Both the position numbers and the translations under genes were made by a program. A model generated the notes under the pieces. The model saw nothing but the letters and a program-made list of their open reading frames with translations. It was not told the origin of the DNA and did no database searches. Shown here in pieces: positions 7,672 to 17,274 of a DNA stretch of 23,326 nucleotides. This stretch comes from Dicyema japonicum. Lineage: Eukaryota; Dicyemida; Rhombozoa; Dicyemidae. The DNA lies in NCBI GenBank assembly GCA_011109175.1, contig RDEW01000002.1, positions 642,621 through 665,946 on the forward strand, in the 5' to 3' direction. Numbering within the stretch: position 1 is the stretch's first letter; each line of letters opens with the position of its first letter.

Positions 7672-8325
7672 TCGCTCTCAACAGGCAGAAAACACTATTA
7701 ATTTTAAGCAAAGAATAGTTATAACGGCTAATCGAAGGAGGAATGCTCTTCACTTTGTTGTTTTCATTTTGTTCGGTGTATGTCCTTTATAGACAAACTT
7801 GTTCCGCAGTGAAATTCACTGATAACGACGTCAATCGTCAAGACAAAGCATATTGATGCATGGAACATTCAACCGAAATGTGCAGTATAGAGATTCGAAC
7901 ATATGACATCAGGACTCCTGCTTGGTAGCCGTTCACTGCCCTCAGCCGGCCACGAAAATCTTAAAATTTATTATTTTAGAATGAAACTGTTTAAGAGGGT
8001 ATCATTTCTGATTGAACTATTGAAAATAGCTTTTAACAAATTCATGTATTGATTACTGACGCCGTTCACGTCTCACTCCACTGTGGGTTCAATTTTCACG
8101 CACTAAATAATTCAATTTTCCTTCATAAAACAATGTCCATATCACCTTAAAATCGATAAAATTACAATCATCAACCTATATATTCCCCCTCCTACAAGTT
8201 GCTTAATAGGATACAAACCTGACCTCTCTGGGATCTCGCCCTGAAGAAGATAATCGTTAGCCAGGAATCCTCTGAGTCTGTCGATGGGAAATTAGATCAA
8301 CGAGGAGAGTGCATCTCGTCGTAGA
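7672..8325 (+). repeat. Direct repeat block 2 (SINE plus LINE endonuclease fragment)
   Basis: This is the second copy of the block at 3788-4438, in the same orientation, ending at the same CATCTCGTCGTA. Unlike block 1, the LINE endonuclease reading continues past the end of the shared part, so this copy probably keeps the more original arrangement. Confidence 0.85.
7680..7957 (-). mobile_element. tRNA-derived SINE, copy 2
   Basis: It matches the SINE at 3791-4072 over its full length. Box B reads TGTTCGAATCT on the minus strand. Box A is more decayed (GGCCGGCTGAGGGCAGTG). The body and the GTGTTTTCTGCCTGTTGAGAG end are kept. Confidence 0.75.
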
Positions 8326-8560
8326 TTGAAAACCTTGTTGTCCTAAATTACTCTTTCCAGCACAAATGTACAGCTTTACGACAAGAAGAATCCAACACAT
8401 CTTTGATATCTCCATTTTCTCAACATCGCTCTTCAGGTGTTTTTGTCAGTGGTGTATGACTTTTCTTTCTGACCACTACCCGATATTATTTAAAATCAAA
8501 AGATTCAATCAAATTCGATTTGATAAAAAAACTTTCATCAATTACTAACGCGGTTTGGTT
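8110..8560 (+). mobile_element. LINE endonuclease, C-terminal half (family C-like), decayed
   Basis: The reading starts at ITIINLYIPPPTS near 8160. It continues after the repeat block with IENLVVLNYSFQHKC and LRQEESNTSL near 8330-8400. It then changes frame to DISIFSTSLF and ends with MTFLSDHYPILFKIKRFN near 8450-8510. SDH-x-P-I is the characteristic last block of APE-type LINE endonucleases. Two frame changes and one stop break it. The GDFN block is missing, so an internal piece appears deleted near 8220-8330. Confidence 0.7.
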
Positions 8561-8979
8561 TAAATTCGAACAAGAAACTGAACATTGGTTAAGACTTTGA
8601 ATTCAGAAACACTAATTTTTAAATGAAACCACGGAACCGGACTACCCTTGCCACTTCTTGAACCACACAAAGAACTGCTGTATGATAACACTTACTATAG
8701 CGAATCTTTTCGAGAACTGGTAAAAATTCCTCAGTCACCTCCTGATAAATCTAAGTTAAAGGCAATAAACTACCTCATCTTAACCAAAGCCTAGTTTTGA
8801 TTAATATACAGGATGGCCTTCCTCTTCTGATTGATGACTCGGAAACAACCCTAGATAGAGAAACGAGTAGAAGCCTAGCACAAACACGCCCAGAACGCTT
8901 ATCTTAAAGGAAAAATTGGGCTCTTGGCCTCCTTCACCGGACCAGTAATCAATAATTTAATAATTTTTTAAGAAGCTTT
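8561..8979. other. Unassigned stretch between LINE endonuclease and the GCNT inverted copy
   Basis: No convincing frame remains. It may be the decayed linker between endonuclease and RT of the preceding LINE, because weakly open plus-strand patches occur (for example LVKIPQSPPDKSKLKAIN near 8725). No RT motif follows before the duplicated GCNT flank begins. Confidence 0.35.
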
Positions 8980-9286
8980 CTCATGCGTGACTTCCGTGAA
9001 CATAAGAGACCTATGGAAGAGTCCATCAAGAGCTGATAGATGGCTGAAGACAGCCGGCCTCCTACAAAATTGCGAGGTTTGCTGTTAATAACTAACTATA
9101 TCATTAGCTTTTTCAATTCTTCTTAATTGGAGCAAAATAATTAGATCAAATGGTTGATAAAAGAGTCATGGAAAATAAAATAAAGTAACAATTTCAAGTA
9201 TACCAATGATGGTAAATATATAACAGAAAAATCAGTTGATTGCATTAACAACAGTGAACTGAAAATCTGTTTATTTAAATTGTTAG

Positions 9287-10547
9287 TCATACATGATTCT
9301 TAACAAATATCTGTTTTCTATAATTGTCCAAATAGATGTCGTCAAACTCATCTACAAAATTCATTGACTTCATTCGAATCCAATTTTCTAGGCATTCTAG
9401 AGTAGACGGATTATAATCTGAATGAAATTTGTTGGCGATAATAGCTTTACTATTAACAGCATATTGTAAATCCTGTGCTCCCAAAATACATACACTACGA
9501 GCAAAGAAGCCATAGCAACCTCTAAACCATTGTTTGTAGCGATTTCTTATTTGTGGTTCAAGCTTTAAAGGATCGATGTTGGTTCAAATATTAATATATG
9601 CTACCTGACAATGATCCTGGAACTTTCAAAATTTTGGAATTATAGTTTAATGTTGCATAAAATGTTTCATCCGGACAATGTGTGTTTTCCAACCATTTAA
9701 GTAATTCAGAGTAAGTTTCATTTTTCAATATAAAGTCGACAAATCCCCGACAAAAGACACCATGCAAACCTGCCTTGTATAGTTTAATTCCATGTCTAAA
9801 CTCCTCGGCCTTTTTTTTATATCTTAATTTTCTGAAATAATCCCAAATCAAAATATACGGTAATATTTTAGGATTCTCTATCCAATTAGACCCGTTGAGA
9901 GCTTTCGTTATTCTTACAATTTCCTTATTAGATTTCAATGGGAATTCTTCTCCTGTTAGATTTATTATGTATTTCCAATAAGTCGAACGTTCGTAGAGTA
10001 ATTCCATGCATTTTATTTCTGCCAGCAATGTAGTGATTGTCCCCCATTCGACGTCATATGTATTAATTACAATCACATTTGGGAGACAGCTTGTGAAATT
10101 TTTAATACTTTGTAGAAATTCTGAACCGGATTTTCTGTCCACGTGGATACAATAAAGGTTATTTGTTCTATAAATTGTTCTGAGCAGTTGTTCAACTTGT
10201 TTAGAGTTTCTGTAAACAATCAACAAGTAGGCCAGTGGATTAGCTTGCTCCTCTTGAGAGATTGGATATGAAAAATATCCACTTGATTTTGCGTGTTCAG
10301 CACAGTTTGTGACCCGAATATTACTCAAAGGTGTTTTGTCTGATTCTTCCTTCAACTTTGAAATCACTTTATGATTTCCTTTCAATAGTAATTGACACGT
10401 TTTATACTTTATAATAAATGACACATTCATCTTAGTCAGTTTGTGAATCAAAAATATCAAAATGATAGTTATTAAATAAATCTTAAACTTTTTGCTTTTA
10501 TCCAAAGAGATCAAATACCTTAACCTTATTTGTCGAATCCCCATCAT
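9287..10547 (-). pseudogene. Second GCNT-like gene copy, splice acceptor mutated
   Basis: Both exons of the GCNT-like gene are kept (10547-9605 and 9582-9287) and read collinearly with the copy at 1847-3077, differing by eye at about one residue in ten. The membrane anchor, YCIHVD, NLTGEEFPLK, CPDETFY (catalytic Glu retained) and LECLENW are all present. The 22-nt intron is at 9604-9583. It keeps the GT donor but ends in AA instead of AG. The next AGs give a stop or the wrong frame, and read-through stops after exon 1 at GSIY. Exon 2 also has a change in a conserved block (FFARSVC against FFVRGVC). Exon 2 is ten residues longer than in the plus copy. Most likely it is a recently inactivated paralogue, unless a non-canonical acceptor is used. 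Confidence 0.7.
9583..9604 (-). other. 22-nt intron of the second GCNT copy with GT...AA ends
   Basis: It sits at exactly the position and length of the intron in the plus copy. It begins GTAGCATATATT and ends ATTTGAA. The single G-to-A change destroys the acceptor dinucleotide. An in-frame TAA stops translation if it is retained. Confidence 0.75.
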
Positions 10548-10686
10548 TTTCAAATTTGACTTCTTTATTTCTTTCGCAAATAAAAACTATTTATTGACCT
10601 AATTACTTTTTTTTAAATGATCTATGGTAAACCATTTCAGAATAACATATTAATTGTTAAATATTGATATAATTATAATCAATTTA

Positions 10687-12160
10687 TATTAGTTAATATC
10701 AGAAGAAGAGTTGAAAATCGCTGGGTGCTTTACTGACAGATTACAAAGTGGCCTTCACGATTCTAAGAAACAAAATTAATTAAATCGAGTCGTGTTTGTT
10801 TATATGAATAATTTTTTGTTTTAGCAAGAAACATTGGACTAAATTTATTCATTTTCTATCAAGATTTGGCTCTCTGTCATCGATCAGTGTTGACAACTAA
10901 GGTTTTTAATAACATCCCAAATCTTGACAAACCGCCGCAAACTCCAAACATTCTCTTCCTCTTCCAAACTCTTCGTATGCCTGGATGGCATACCTCAACT
11001 GGAAATTCGAGATGTTATATGTTCCCCTGGATTCTATTGCTTTCTGGAGATATTGAAAAAAACCCTGGACCAAAACCCCTTGCTATTATGCACCTCATTG
11101 TGAGCTCACAAGTGAATGAATTAATACTAGACACGACAGGACCGCGGAACAAAATTATATTGATCTTAATAGTGGGTTAACATCTTATTCTAATCAGCAT
11201 TTACATTCCACCACCGGGATCCAGTCTTAATAACTATGTTCCGAAGATCGACAGACTACAAGAAATTCGAAATGTGTTACTATGTGGAGATTTCAACGCC
11301 AAACATCTATAAAAAGAACGTCATCCCATGCAAATACAAGAACTCACATATAAGACCCCCCTTAGAACTAGGAGAACCGAAAATCTTACCTACTTCCTAC
11401 TGTCCAATTTCATTGACGTGCGCATTATTGCGCCCAATGGAGAAACTCGTACGCAGGAAAGTTAAACCCCATTTGCCTAACTGCCAGATTAAAAATGGTT
11501 TCAAATGTGAGCGTTCAACTAAGACACAGTACAGGTAGGCCACGCAAGATCGAGGTCCCGTCTTCTATCAAATGAGGTCCCTCAAAATCGCCCCTCTCTC
11601 CGGCACTATTCAAGTTATTCCTAAACAATTTACTAAAGGACAAGATTCAATGCTTTTTGCATATGCTGACGACTTAATTATTGATAGCAGAAGAATTACG
11701 TAGATATGGCAAAATCAGAGCTTCAGTCACATATTGATGATCTGGGACCCGGTTGAAATGAATCGTCTCTCATATTTAGGAATAAATTAACGTCTAATAT
11801 CTTCACCACAGACAGAAAAGAAAAATATACACTGGATTTGAGCATATATGGAAACTCTACCTTTACAGATTCATCCGACTATTCTGGAAGTTAGATTCGA
11901 CCTTTGATGACATTTTCTCATCACGTGAAGAACGTTATGACAAAAGGTCTCAGAAATCTTAGTATAATGAAATCGTTCTTAAAGTCCGGGCTGTCACGGG
12001 AATGCGCTGTCGTTTTGTACAATCAACTTTTAAAACCGAAAGTTGAGTATGCTTATGCCTCATGGGCTAATGGAGTTTCAACATCCAATTTGTACAAGAT
12101 CATTTCCTTAACAGTCAAATTGGTACGTCTAACGAATCTAACTGTCGATCTTGGATAAGC
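10687..12160 (+). mobile_element. Non-LTR retrotransposon family A, copy 2: 2A-like leader, EN, RT and thumb, with internal deletions
   Basis: The leader (CGCTGGGTGCTTTACTGACAG...) matches copy 1. ATG 10977 starts MPGWHTSTGNS, then the 2A-like motif. Relative to copy 1, about 200 bases are deleted after the 2A (junction near 11100). The endonuclease block LLCGDFNAKHL is intact near 11275-11310. A second deletion then joins directly to the RT: YCPISLTCALLRPMEKLVRR near 11400, GFKCERSTKTQ near 11500, SRSRLLSNEVPQ near 11545, and YADDLII near 11662. The thumb reads HVKNVMTKGLRNLSIMKSFL and LLKPKVEYAYASWANG (11920-12085). Several stops and frame changes are present. The order and blocks fit a CR1/L2/Jockey-type element; the exact clade is inference. 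Confidence 0.8.
11013..11072 (+). other. 2A-like ribosome-skipping peptide, LINE A copy 2
   Basis: Residues 13-32 after ATG 10977: a hydrophobic run (FPWILLLS) followed by G-DIEKNPGP. This copy keeps the Gly before Asp, as in active 2A peptides. It is placed 24 residues into the protein, upstream of the endonuclease. Confidence 0.8.
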
Positions 12161-12184
12161 ATTGGAGGATTACACTCTAAGGAC

Positions 12185-12840
12185 TTGACCCGGTCTTCTG
12201 CGAAAAATGTTGATTTCTTAGAAAGAAACCCGATGTCGATGTTAGTAGGAGACTTGAATCTTAATAATTCGAGTTACAGATGTTGTAAAAACAACGGGGA
12301 TGGACTACTCCTTGCAGATTTAAGTAGCGAAATTGGAGTTGAAGTCTTGACGTCTGAGGAACCTAACCATTTCTACACTATGTGCGGTGATATGCTGCTA
12401 TTGATTCTAGTGTCTGCACAACTTATAGATCATGTGGACAGACCGAGAATACTTTGATATCATATCACACAGAGAATACTTATAAACCTGGAACCGAATG
12501 TTATTGAAGATATTTTCATAAAATATGATACCTCATCGATAGACTGGGAACATTATCGTGTGTTTTTGTCTAAGACCTTGCGAATAAGAACTAATTCTTT
12601 CTCTACACCTGAGGAGTTGGACGTTTGTAACTGAAACTATCCAAAATTATGCTGATGTATCTGCGATTGTTGGAAAGAAGGTTTATTCCAAGAGTGCTTC
12701 GAACAAAAAGCCGTCTTGAAAATGTGCATTTCTCATAAAAAATTATTTTCTCGCCATACTAATCGTAATTCTAGAGGTGTCGGCAAACCAAATGGTCTAA
12801 AAGGCACACTGGTTTAAGTAAACCCATTGAATATATATTA
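12185..12840 (+). mobile_element. Jockey-like LINE fragment: endonuclease middle plus linker
   Basis: The 5' open part reads MLVGDLNLNNSSYRC, the GDFN-type catalytic block. It is followed by LLLADLSSEIGVEVLTSEEP and NHFYTM, where LINE endonucleases have the PTH/PTF block. A frame change leads to LLILVSAQLIDHVD. Further on, NVIEDIFIKYDTSSIDWEHY and FSTPEELDV (12495-12630) look like the linker before RT in Jockey-type elements. No RT motif is present; the pogo element begins soon after. It is distinct in sequence from LINEs A, B and C. Confidence 0.65.
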
Positions 12841-12992
12841 AATCAATTAAACAACAATATTTTAGAATAAATCTTTATTAGTAAGTTATCCTTTAAAACC
12901 AACTAGAATCTTGTTAAAACGAGTCAGATTATTAGCTTTTACATTTTTTGTTGTGAATGGTTATCAACAAAATTAACGATTGCTAAATTGAT

Positions 12993-14545
12993 ATGAAGAA
13001 CAAATTATCTGAAAGACAGATAATTAAAAAATACAAAACTAGTAAAGGCATGATTTCGCGATTAAAAAAACAATTGTACCTTTTCTTGAACAAAAAACTG
13101 TAAACACGGATGAGGATCCTATGCCTTATTGTGAGAAATCTAAATTCGATGATAAAGTTTTTGAAATATTTCAGAAACTACGCGAAGATAAGGTTCCAAT
13201 ATCAGGTCCTTTCATAAAGAAAATTTCCTTATATACGGCTTCAAAAATTGGATTTGATACTTTCAAAGCTTCAAACGGCTGGCTTGACAGATTTAAAAAG
13301 CGACATGAACTGAAATTCATGTGACTTGATTTACATCAAATAGTTTTTTAAAATTCTTGACGAGAAAATTATTCAATATGGAAGTCAAAATGTTTTTAAT
13401 TGTGATGAAACTGCTCTTATATAAAAAGGACTCCACGAAAGTCGTTTGTCGGAATAAATGACGATACTTTTGGCTTTAAACAGNTTCAAAACTTCAAACG
13501 GCTGGCTTGACTGATTTAAAAAGCGACATGAACTGAAATTCATGTGACTTGATTTACATCAAATAGTTTTTTAAAATTCTTGACGAGAAAATTATTCAAT
13601 ATGGAAGACAAAATGTTTTCAATTGTGATGAAACTGCTCTTTATATAAAAAGGACTCCACGAAAGTCGTTTGTCGGAATAAATGACGATACTTTTGGCTT
13701 TAAACAGGGAAAAGAGAGAGTCACTGTACTTCTTTGTTGCAATTCCATGGGGGAAAAACTTGAGCCATTGATTGTTGGAAAATTTAAAAACCCTCGATGT
13801 CTCAAAAATATCAATGTGAAAGATTTTGGAATTTCATATTCATCCTCAAAAAATGCATGGATGACTTAAAATATTTTTGTGAGCTGGTTGACTCGGATAA
13901 AAGAAAGATTTTATCAATCAACAGAAAAGTATTAATATTGCTTGATAATGCGGGATATCATAAAACTATTGAATGCTCAAATATTGAGTTTTTATTTTTG
14001 CCAAAAAATACAACACCGTATTTGCAACCATTGATATGGGAATTATCAAGACCTTTAAAGATTATTACTCAAATTATCTGATTCAGTATTTGTGTTTTGA
14101 GGAGAATGATGATGAATTCAAACGGTTGATAAACAAAATAAACCTTCGTCATATAATTGTGCTAATTTCTAAAAGCAGGGAAAAACTTGTTCCAAGTTTA
14201 ATATTTAATTGTTGGAATCAAATTGAAAAGATTCGTGATTCCGTAAAAATTGAAGATACCATTACAGAAGAAATAATCAACAATGCCGTAAACGAAACAT
14301 TGAATGGGGAAAGTGACAAATTCGTTTATAATATTTACAACGAAGGTTTAGAAAACGATCACATGGAAACAATTCTAAGAGAAACGTAAGATTCTCTTGA
14401 TCAGTTAGAGAAGAAAATTTTTTACATATCTCATGAAATGCTCAAAGAATTTTACGATTTTCGACTTAATTTTATGAAAAATGTTAGAATTAAAAGGATA
14501 ACTGGGAATAAATTAACTGATTATTTTTCTAAAATTGATTTTTGA
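12993..14545 (+). pseudogene. pogo/Tigger transposase (CENP-B N HTH, Tc5-type HTH, DDE_1), frameshifted
   Basis: From ATG 12993 the first helix-turn-helix reads KLSERQIIKKYKTSKGMISR. The second DNA-binding domain reads FDDKVFEIFQKLREDKVPIS...NGWLDRFKKRH (13145-13310). The DDE_1 core has NVFNCDETALYIKRTPRKSF (first Asp, near 13635), LLDNAGYHKT (second Asp, near 13945) and LQPL-DMGIIKTFKDYY (third Asp, near 14030). The last is split by a one-base loss. The C-terminus ends in KLTDYFSKIDF, the Q/K-x-(I/L)-TDYF tail usual for Tigger. Three or more frame breaks and a 223-bp internal duplication inactivate it. Pogo elements move by cut and paste at TA sites. Confidence 0.85.
13262..13707. repeat. 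223-bp tandem duplication inside the pogo transposase, split by an N
   Basis: The segment 13262-13483 recurs at 13485-13707, with a few substitutions and one length difference (CTCTTATATA against CTCTTTATATA; the second is the in-frame version). A single N sits at 13484. Removing one copy restores a normal domain order, so an unmerged assembly overlap of two noisy contig ends is plausible. Confidence 0.9.
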
Positions 14546-14575
14546 TGTTTAAAATCTCTGTTTTATTAAACCTTT

Positions 14576-14636
14576 GTTTTTGGGGCACCCCCGCTTTTTG
14601 GGGCACTTGGTGCCCAAATTCGGGGTCAGGCTGTAT
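14576..14636 (+). repeat. pogo 3' terminal region with TA flank
   Basis: The stretch TTTTTGGGGCACCCCCG...GGGGTCAGGCTGTA carries repeated GGGGCAC motifs. On the reverse strand it begins TACAGCCTGACCCCG. It resembles the outer end of the minus-strand pogo (TACAGTGCAACC...GGGGC) in composition and in the CAG start. TA at 14635-14636 is the expected target duplication. The matching 5' end was not found upstream of 12993. Confidence 0.55.
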
Positions 14637-14734
14637 TGACATACATCAGTTGCATTTTTGATTACTTATATTATTATTATTAAAAACCAAAAATCACTGA
14701 CAAATTAAATAACTCACTGACAATTAATGCGATC

Positions 14735-15314
14735 TTCTATGTTGCCACATAGTCGTAGTCGTCAGGTGTAACTACATAGTCGTCAGGTGATTCCAGGCCG
14801 CTTCGAGTAGCCATCTCATTCTTGATCGGTGTTCTTCCTATTCCAGCCAGTCTGCCCATACATTCTAAACTCTGACTTTAATTTCTTTTTCGTTCCAATT
14901 TTGGAAACTTCATTTTCTCCATTACGGGCATTTTCTCGTTTTAGAAATAATTTTCCATTCGATTCTTTCCTTTTTTGCTCAATTTTGTTTTTCTTCGCTA
15001 TGTTAGCTTCAACAGCCTTGGGGCATCCTCCATAATTGGCAAAGTGGCTGGATGAACCACAATTCACACACAACTTATAATTGTTTGTAACCGGACACTG
15101 CGATCTTCTATGTGGCCCAGAACAAATAAGGGATCCTTCAACATTTTTGTAAAATCGAGCAATATGGCCAAACTGTTGACAACGAAAACATTGGATCTCA
15201 GGTTTATTGAACCATTCAGCTTTTATCTTCAGATATCCATTTATCATTCCAAATCTTACAAGGGATTCAGCCACATTTTTATTTTTATGCAATACTGCTT
15301 TCAGGCACTCAGCA
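14735..15314 (-). pseudogene. LINE ORF1 (gag-like) with CCHC zinc knuckles, N-terminally truncated
   Basis: This is a nucleic-acid-binding ORF1 of a Jockey-type LINE. The open frame (about 15314-14816) reads VAESLVRFGMINGYLKIKAE, then CFRCQQFGHIARFY, a first C-x2-C-x4-H-x4-C knuckle whose last Cys is Tyr. A SLICSGPHRRSQC stretch follows, then CVNCGSSSHFANYGGCPKA. The CVNC...H.AN.GGCP form is a hallmark of insect and other Jockey-type gag proteins. A Lys/Glu-rich tail follows. After the stop at 14816 an overlapping frame starts MATRSGLESPDDYVVTPDDY and stops near 14735. It may be a frameshifted C-terminus or the start of ORF2. Its head abuts the plus-strand LINE at 15325. Confidence 0.7.
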
Positions 15315-15324
15315 AGACATAAGA

Positions 15325-16395
15325 CGATATGGAGCTGCTACCGAAAGGACAAATCTAAGACTATCAAGCCTATATGTAACCAAATATATTACATTATCTG
15401 CAAACAAGCCTACAAGCCACTCCTAACAGACTCTCGGAGCTACAGGAGGACACTAGTAGAATGTAACCAAATATATTACATTATCTGCAAACAAGCCTAC
15501 AAGCCACTCCTAACAGACTCTCGGAGCTACAGGAGGACACTAGTAGATAGTGATCACAAATTGGTTCTGGCACGATTCTTTTTCAAACGATATATTGGGG
15601 TTTCCAAAGCGGCTGGCATGAGGATATCTGAAGGGAGATCGCAGTGGAGCAACTCTGCATGGTGGGACCGACTCGGGAAAGCTATCAAAATACATTGAGA
15701 AAAAAGATCAGACGGTGGAATAAAGAAAAATGCCTGGGGAGCTATGGCAAAACACCATCGATGCAATAAAGTGCGCGGCCCATTCAACAGTTGGAGTAAA
15801 ACCAAAGCATTTCAACGGACACTATGACCACGAGATTGAAGAACTATCCAAATTGCAGAGAAACCTACGTTCGCAGGTCGTGTCTATTGCAGAGGAACCT
15901 ACCTGTCAGGACCAGGCAAAGGAACACATTCTAAGAGTCATGCGGAACCAAACCCTGCACAAAATAAAGAAAAGAACGAGGGAAATAAAGGAAAATAAAC
16001 TTGTTGAAACGGCTAAAGAAGTAGAAAAGCTCAAAAACGGAGCGCAGATGTTCAAGGCTGTTCACCTACTACATAGAGACACGCAGTCATCAAAAATCAC
16101 AATACATGATCAGTTTGGAAAGACTATGTTAAACAAAAATAAAATTTTATCGCCATATCCAGCCATTATCAGCTGGCCTTCAATAAAAACTACAGGGAAA
16201 CATCAAACAATTCGATTGTGAAGCACGATAACTAAATATTCCGATAACGATTCTGAAAACAAAAAAAGCCCTGGACAAATTAAACAACAATAGAGCTGCT
16301 GGCCATGACAACATAAACGCAGAACTTCTCAAATATGCACCGACTGAGATCTCTGAGCTATTAACTGAGATATACAACAAAACATTCAACCAAGT
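15325..16395 (+). mobile_element. LINE fragment: endonuclease end, linker and RT start, cut off by pogo
   Basis: The endonuclease end reads NQIYYIICKQAYKPLLTDSR and then DSDHKLVLARFFF (the SDH block, near 15560). The linker follows, with WWDRLGKAIK and a charged region (15730-16140) containing HKIKKRTREIKENK and MFKAVHLLHRDT. After a frame change the RT entry block reads KKALDKLNNNRAAGHDNINA and ELLKYAPTEISELLTEIYNK (16240-16385). The sequence breaks off at about 16390, where the minus-strand pogo begins. The style of the RT entry block suggests an RTE- or Jockey-like clade, which is an inference. Its 87-bp internal duplication adds 29 residues in frame. Confidence 0.7.
15374..15547. repeat. 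87-bp in-frame tandem duplication in LINE endonuclease
   Basis: Two adjacent units (starts 15374 and 15461) are identical apart from the last bases. Each encodes the 29-residue piece CNQIYYIICKQ...RRTLV. Because 87 is a multiple of three, the reading frame survives. Confidence 0.95.
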
Positions 16396-17170
16396 AATAA
16401 ATATATCATCCAACAATTTTTAAAAAACGAAAATAAAAGTCCGTGCTCTTCAGGGTTAAAATTTTTCATCCGACGTGGGGATTTATATTTTCCTATTAAT
16501 AATGGCTTCAATTTTTTGCCACAAGCACTGACCGACAAAAGCATAGTGACTTTTTCTTTACTCCTTTTAATTCCAAAACAATCTTCATCTGAAGTTACAA
16601 ATGATTTTGATGTTATTCTTTTAATGTACAATTCCGTTTCATCGCAGTTGAAAATATTTTCAATGCCATAGTTATTAACATAGTCATCGTACTTATCAAA
16701 AAAATTCCAAGGCAAGAAATATCACACGAATTTTTTTCGCCACTTATTGTCTTAAATGACAGATTGTGTCTTTTCTTAAATTTTTCAAGCCAACCATTCA
16801 AACCTATGAATGAGGTATAATTCAAATTCCTAGCTACTTTTATAGCAATGTTTTTAAGAATAGGTCCTGAAACGGGAATAAATTCTTCCCTTGTTTTAAA
16901 AAAGCATTCATAAACAATTTTATCGAATTTCTGTGACAGAATGTCTCTTCTCTGTGAAATTTGACTAGACAATTTGATTGTACGGACCCATTATTTATAA
17001 ATTTCATATAATTTTGTTTAATTCTAGATACTGCTCCTAAATAATAGAATTATCAAATGACCTTTACTAATTTTATACTTTTTGACAATATCTCGTTCGC
17101 TCATGAAACAATTTTCGTTGATTTCTTGAGCAATTTTAAACTTTAACTCTAGAGTAAGCTTGCTCCCCAT
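16386..17170 (-). pseudogene. Second pogo/Tigger transposase, C-terminally truncated and frameshifted
   Basis: From ATG 17170 the CENP-B-type HTH reads MGSKLTLELKFKIAQEIN and SERDIVKKYKISKGH. After a broken stretch the second HTH (16960-16750) has KFDKIVYECFFKTREEFIPV and NGWLEKFKKRHNLSF. The DDE core follows with IFNCDETELYIKRITSKSFV (first Asp, near 16630), KVTMLLSVSACGKKLKPLLI and FNPEEHG. It ends with DIFITWLN near 16390. The second and third catalytic Asp are missing because the sequence joins the plus-strand LINE at about 16390. It is clearly related to the copy at 12993-14545 but diverged. Its outer terminus is preserved at 17400. Confidence 0.8.
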
Positions 17171-17274
17171 GACACCTAAAACACAAATCTAGCATGCGAA
17201 GTTTAAGAAAATTTTATATAATTAAATTTAATATTAATTGCAAAACTTTAAATAAATTAAAAAAATTAAGTGCC

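Larger units (their letters stand above)
8980..10692 (-). repeat. Inverted duplication unit, right arm (second GCNT copy plus flanks)
   Basis: This is the reverse-complement counterpart of 1702-3410. The match includes the upstream TATAAATT-like stretch, both exons, the 22-nt intron, the poly(A) signal and the short Cys-rich/REHK patch near 8985-9050. At its upstream end (about 10690) it meets the 5' leader of LINE A copy 2 directly. Confidence 0.85.
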
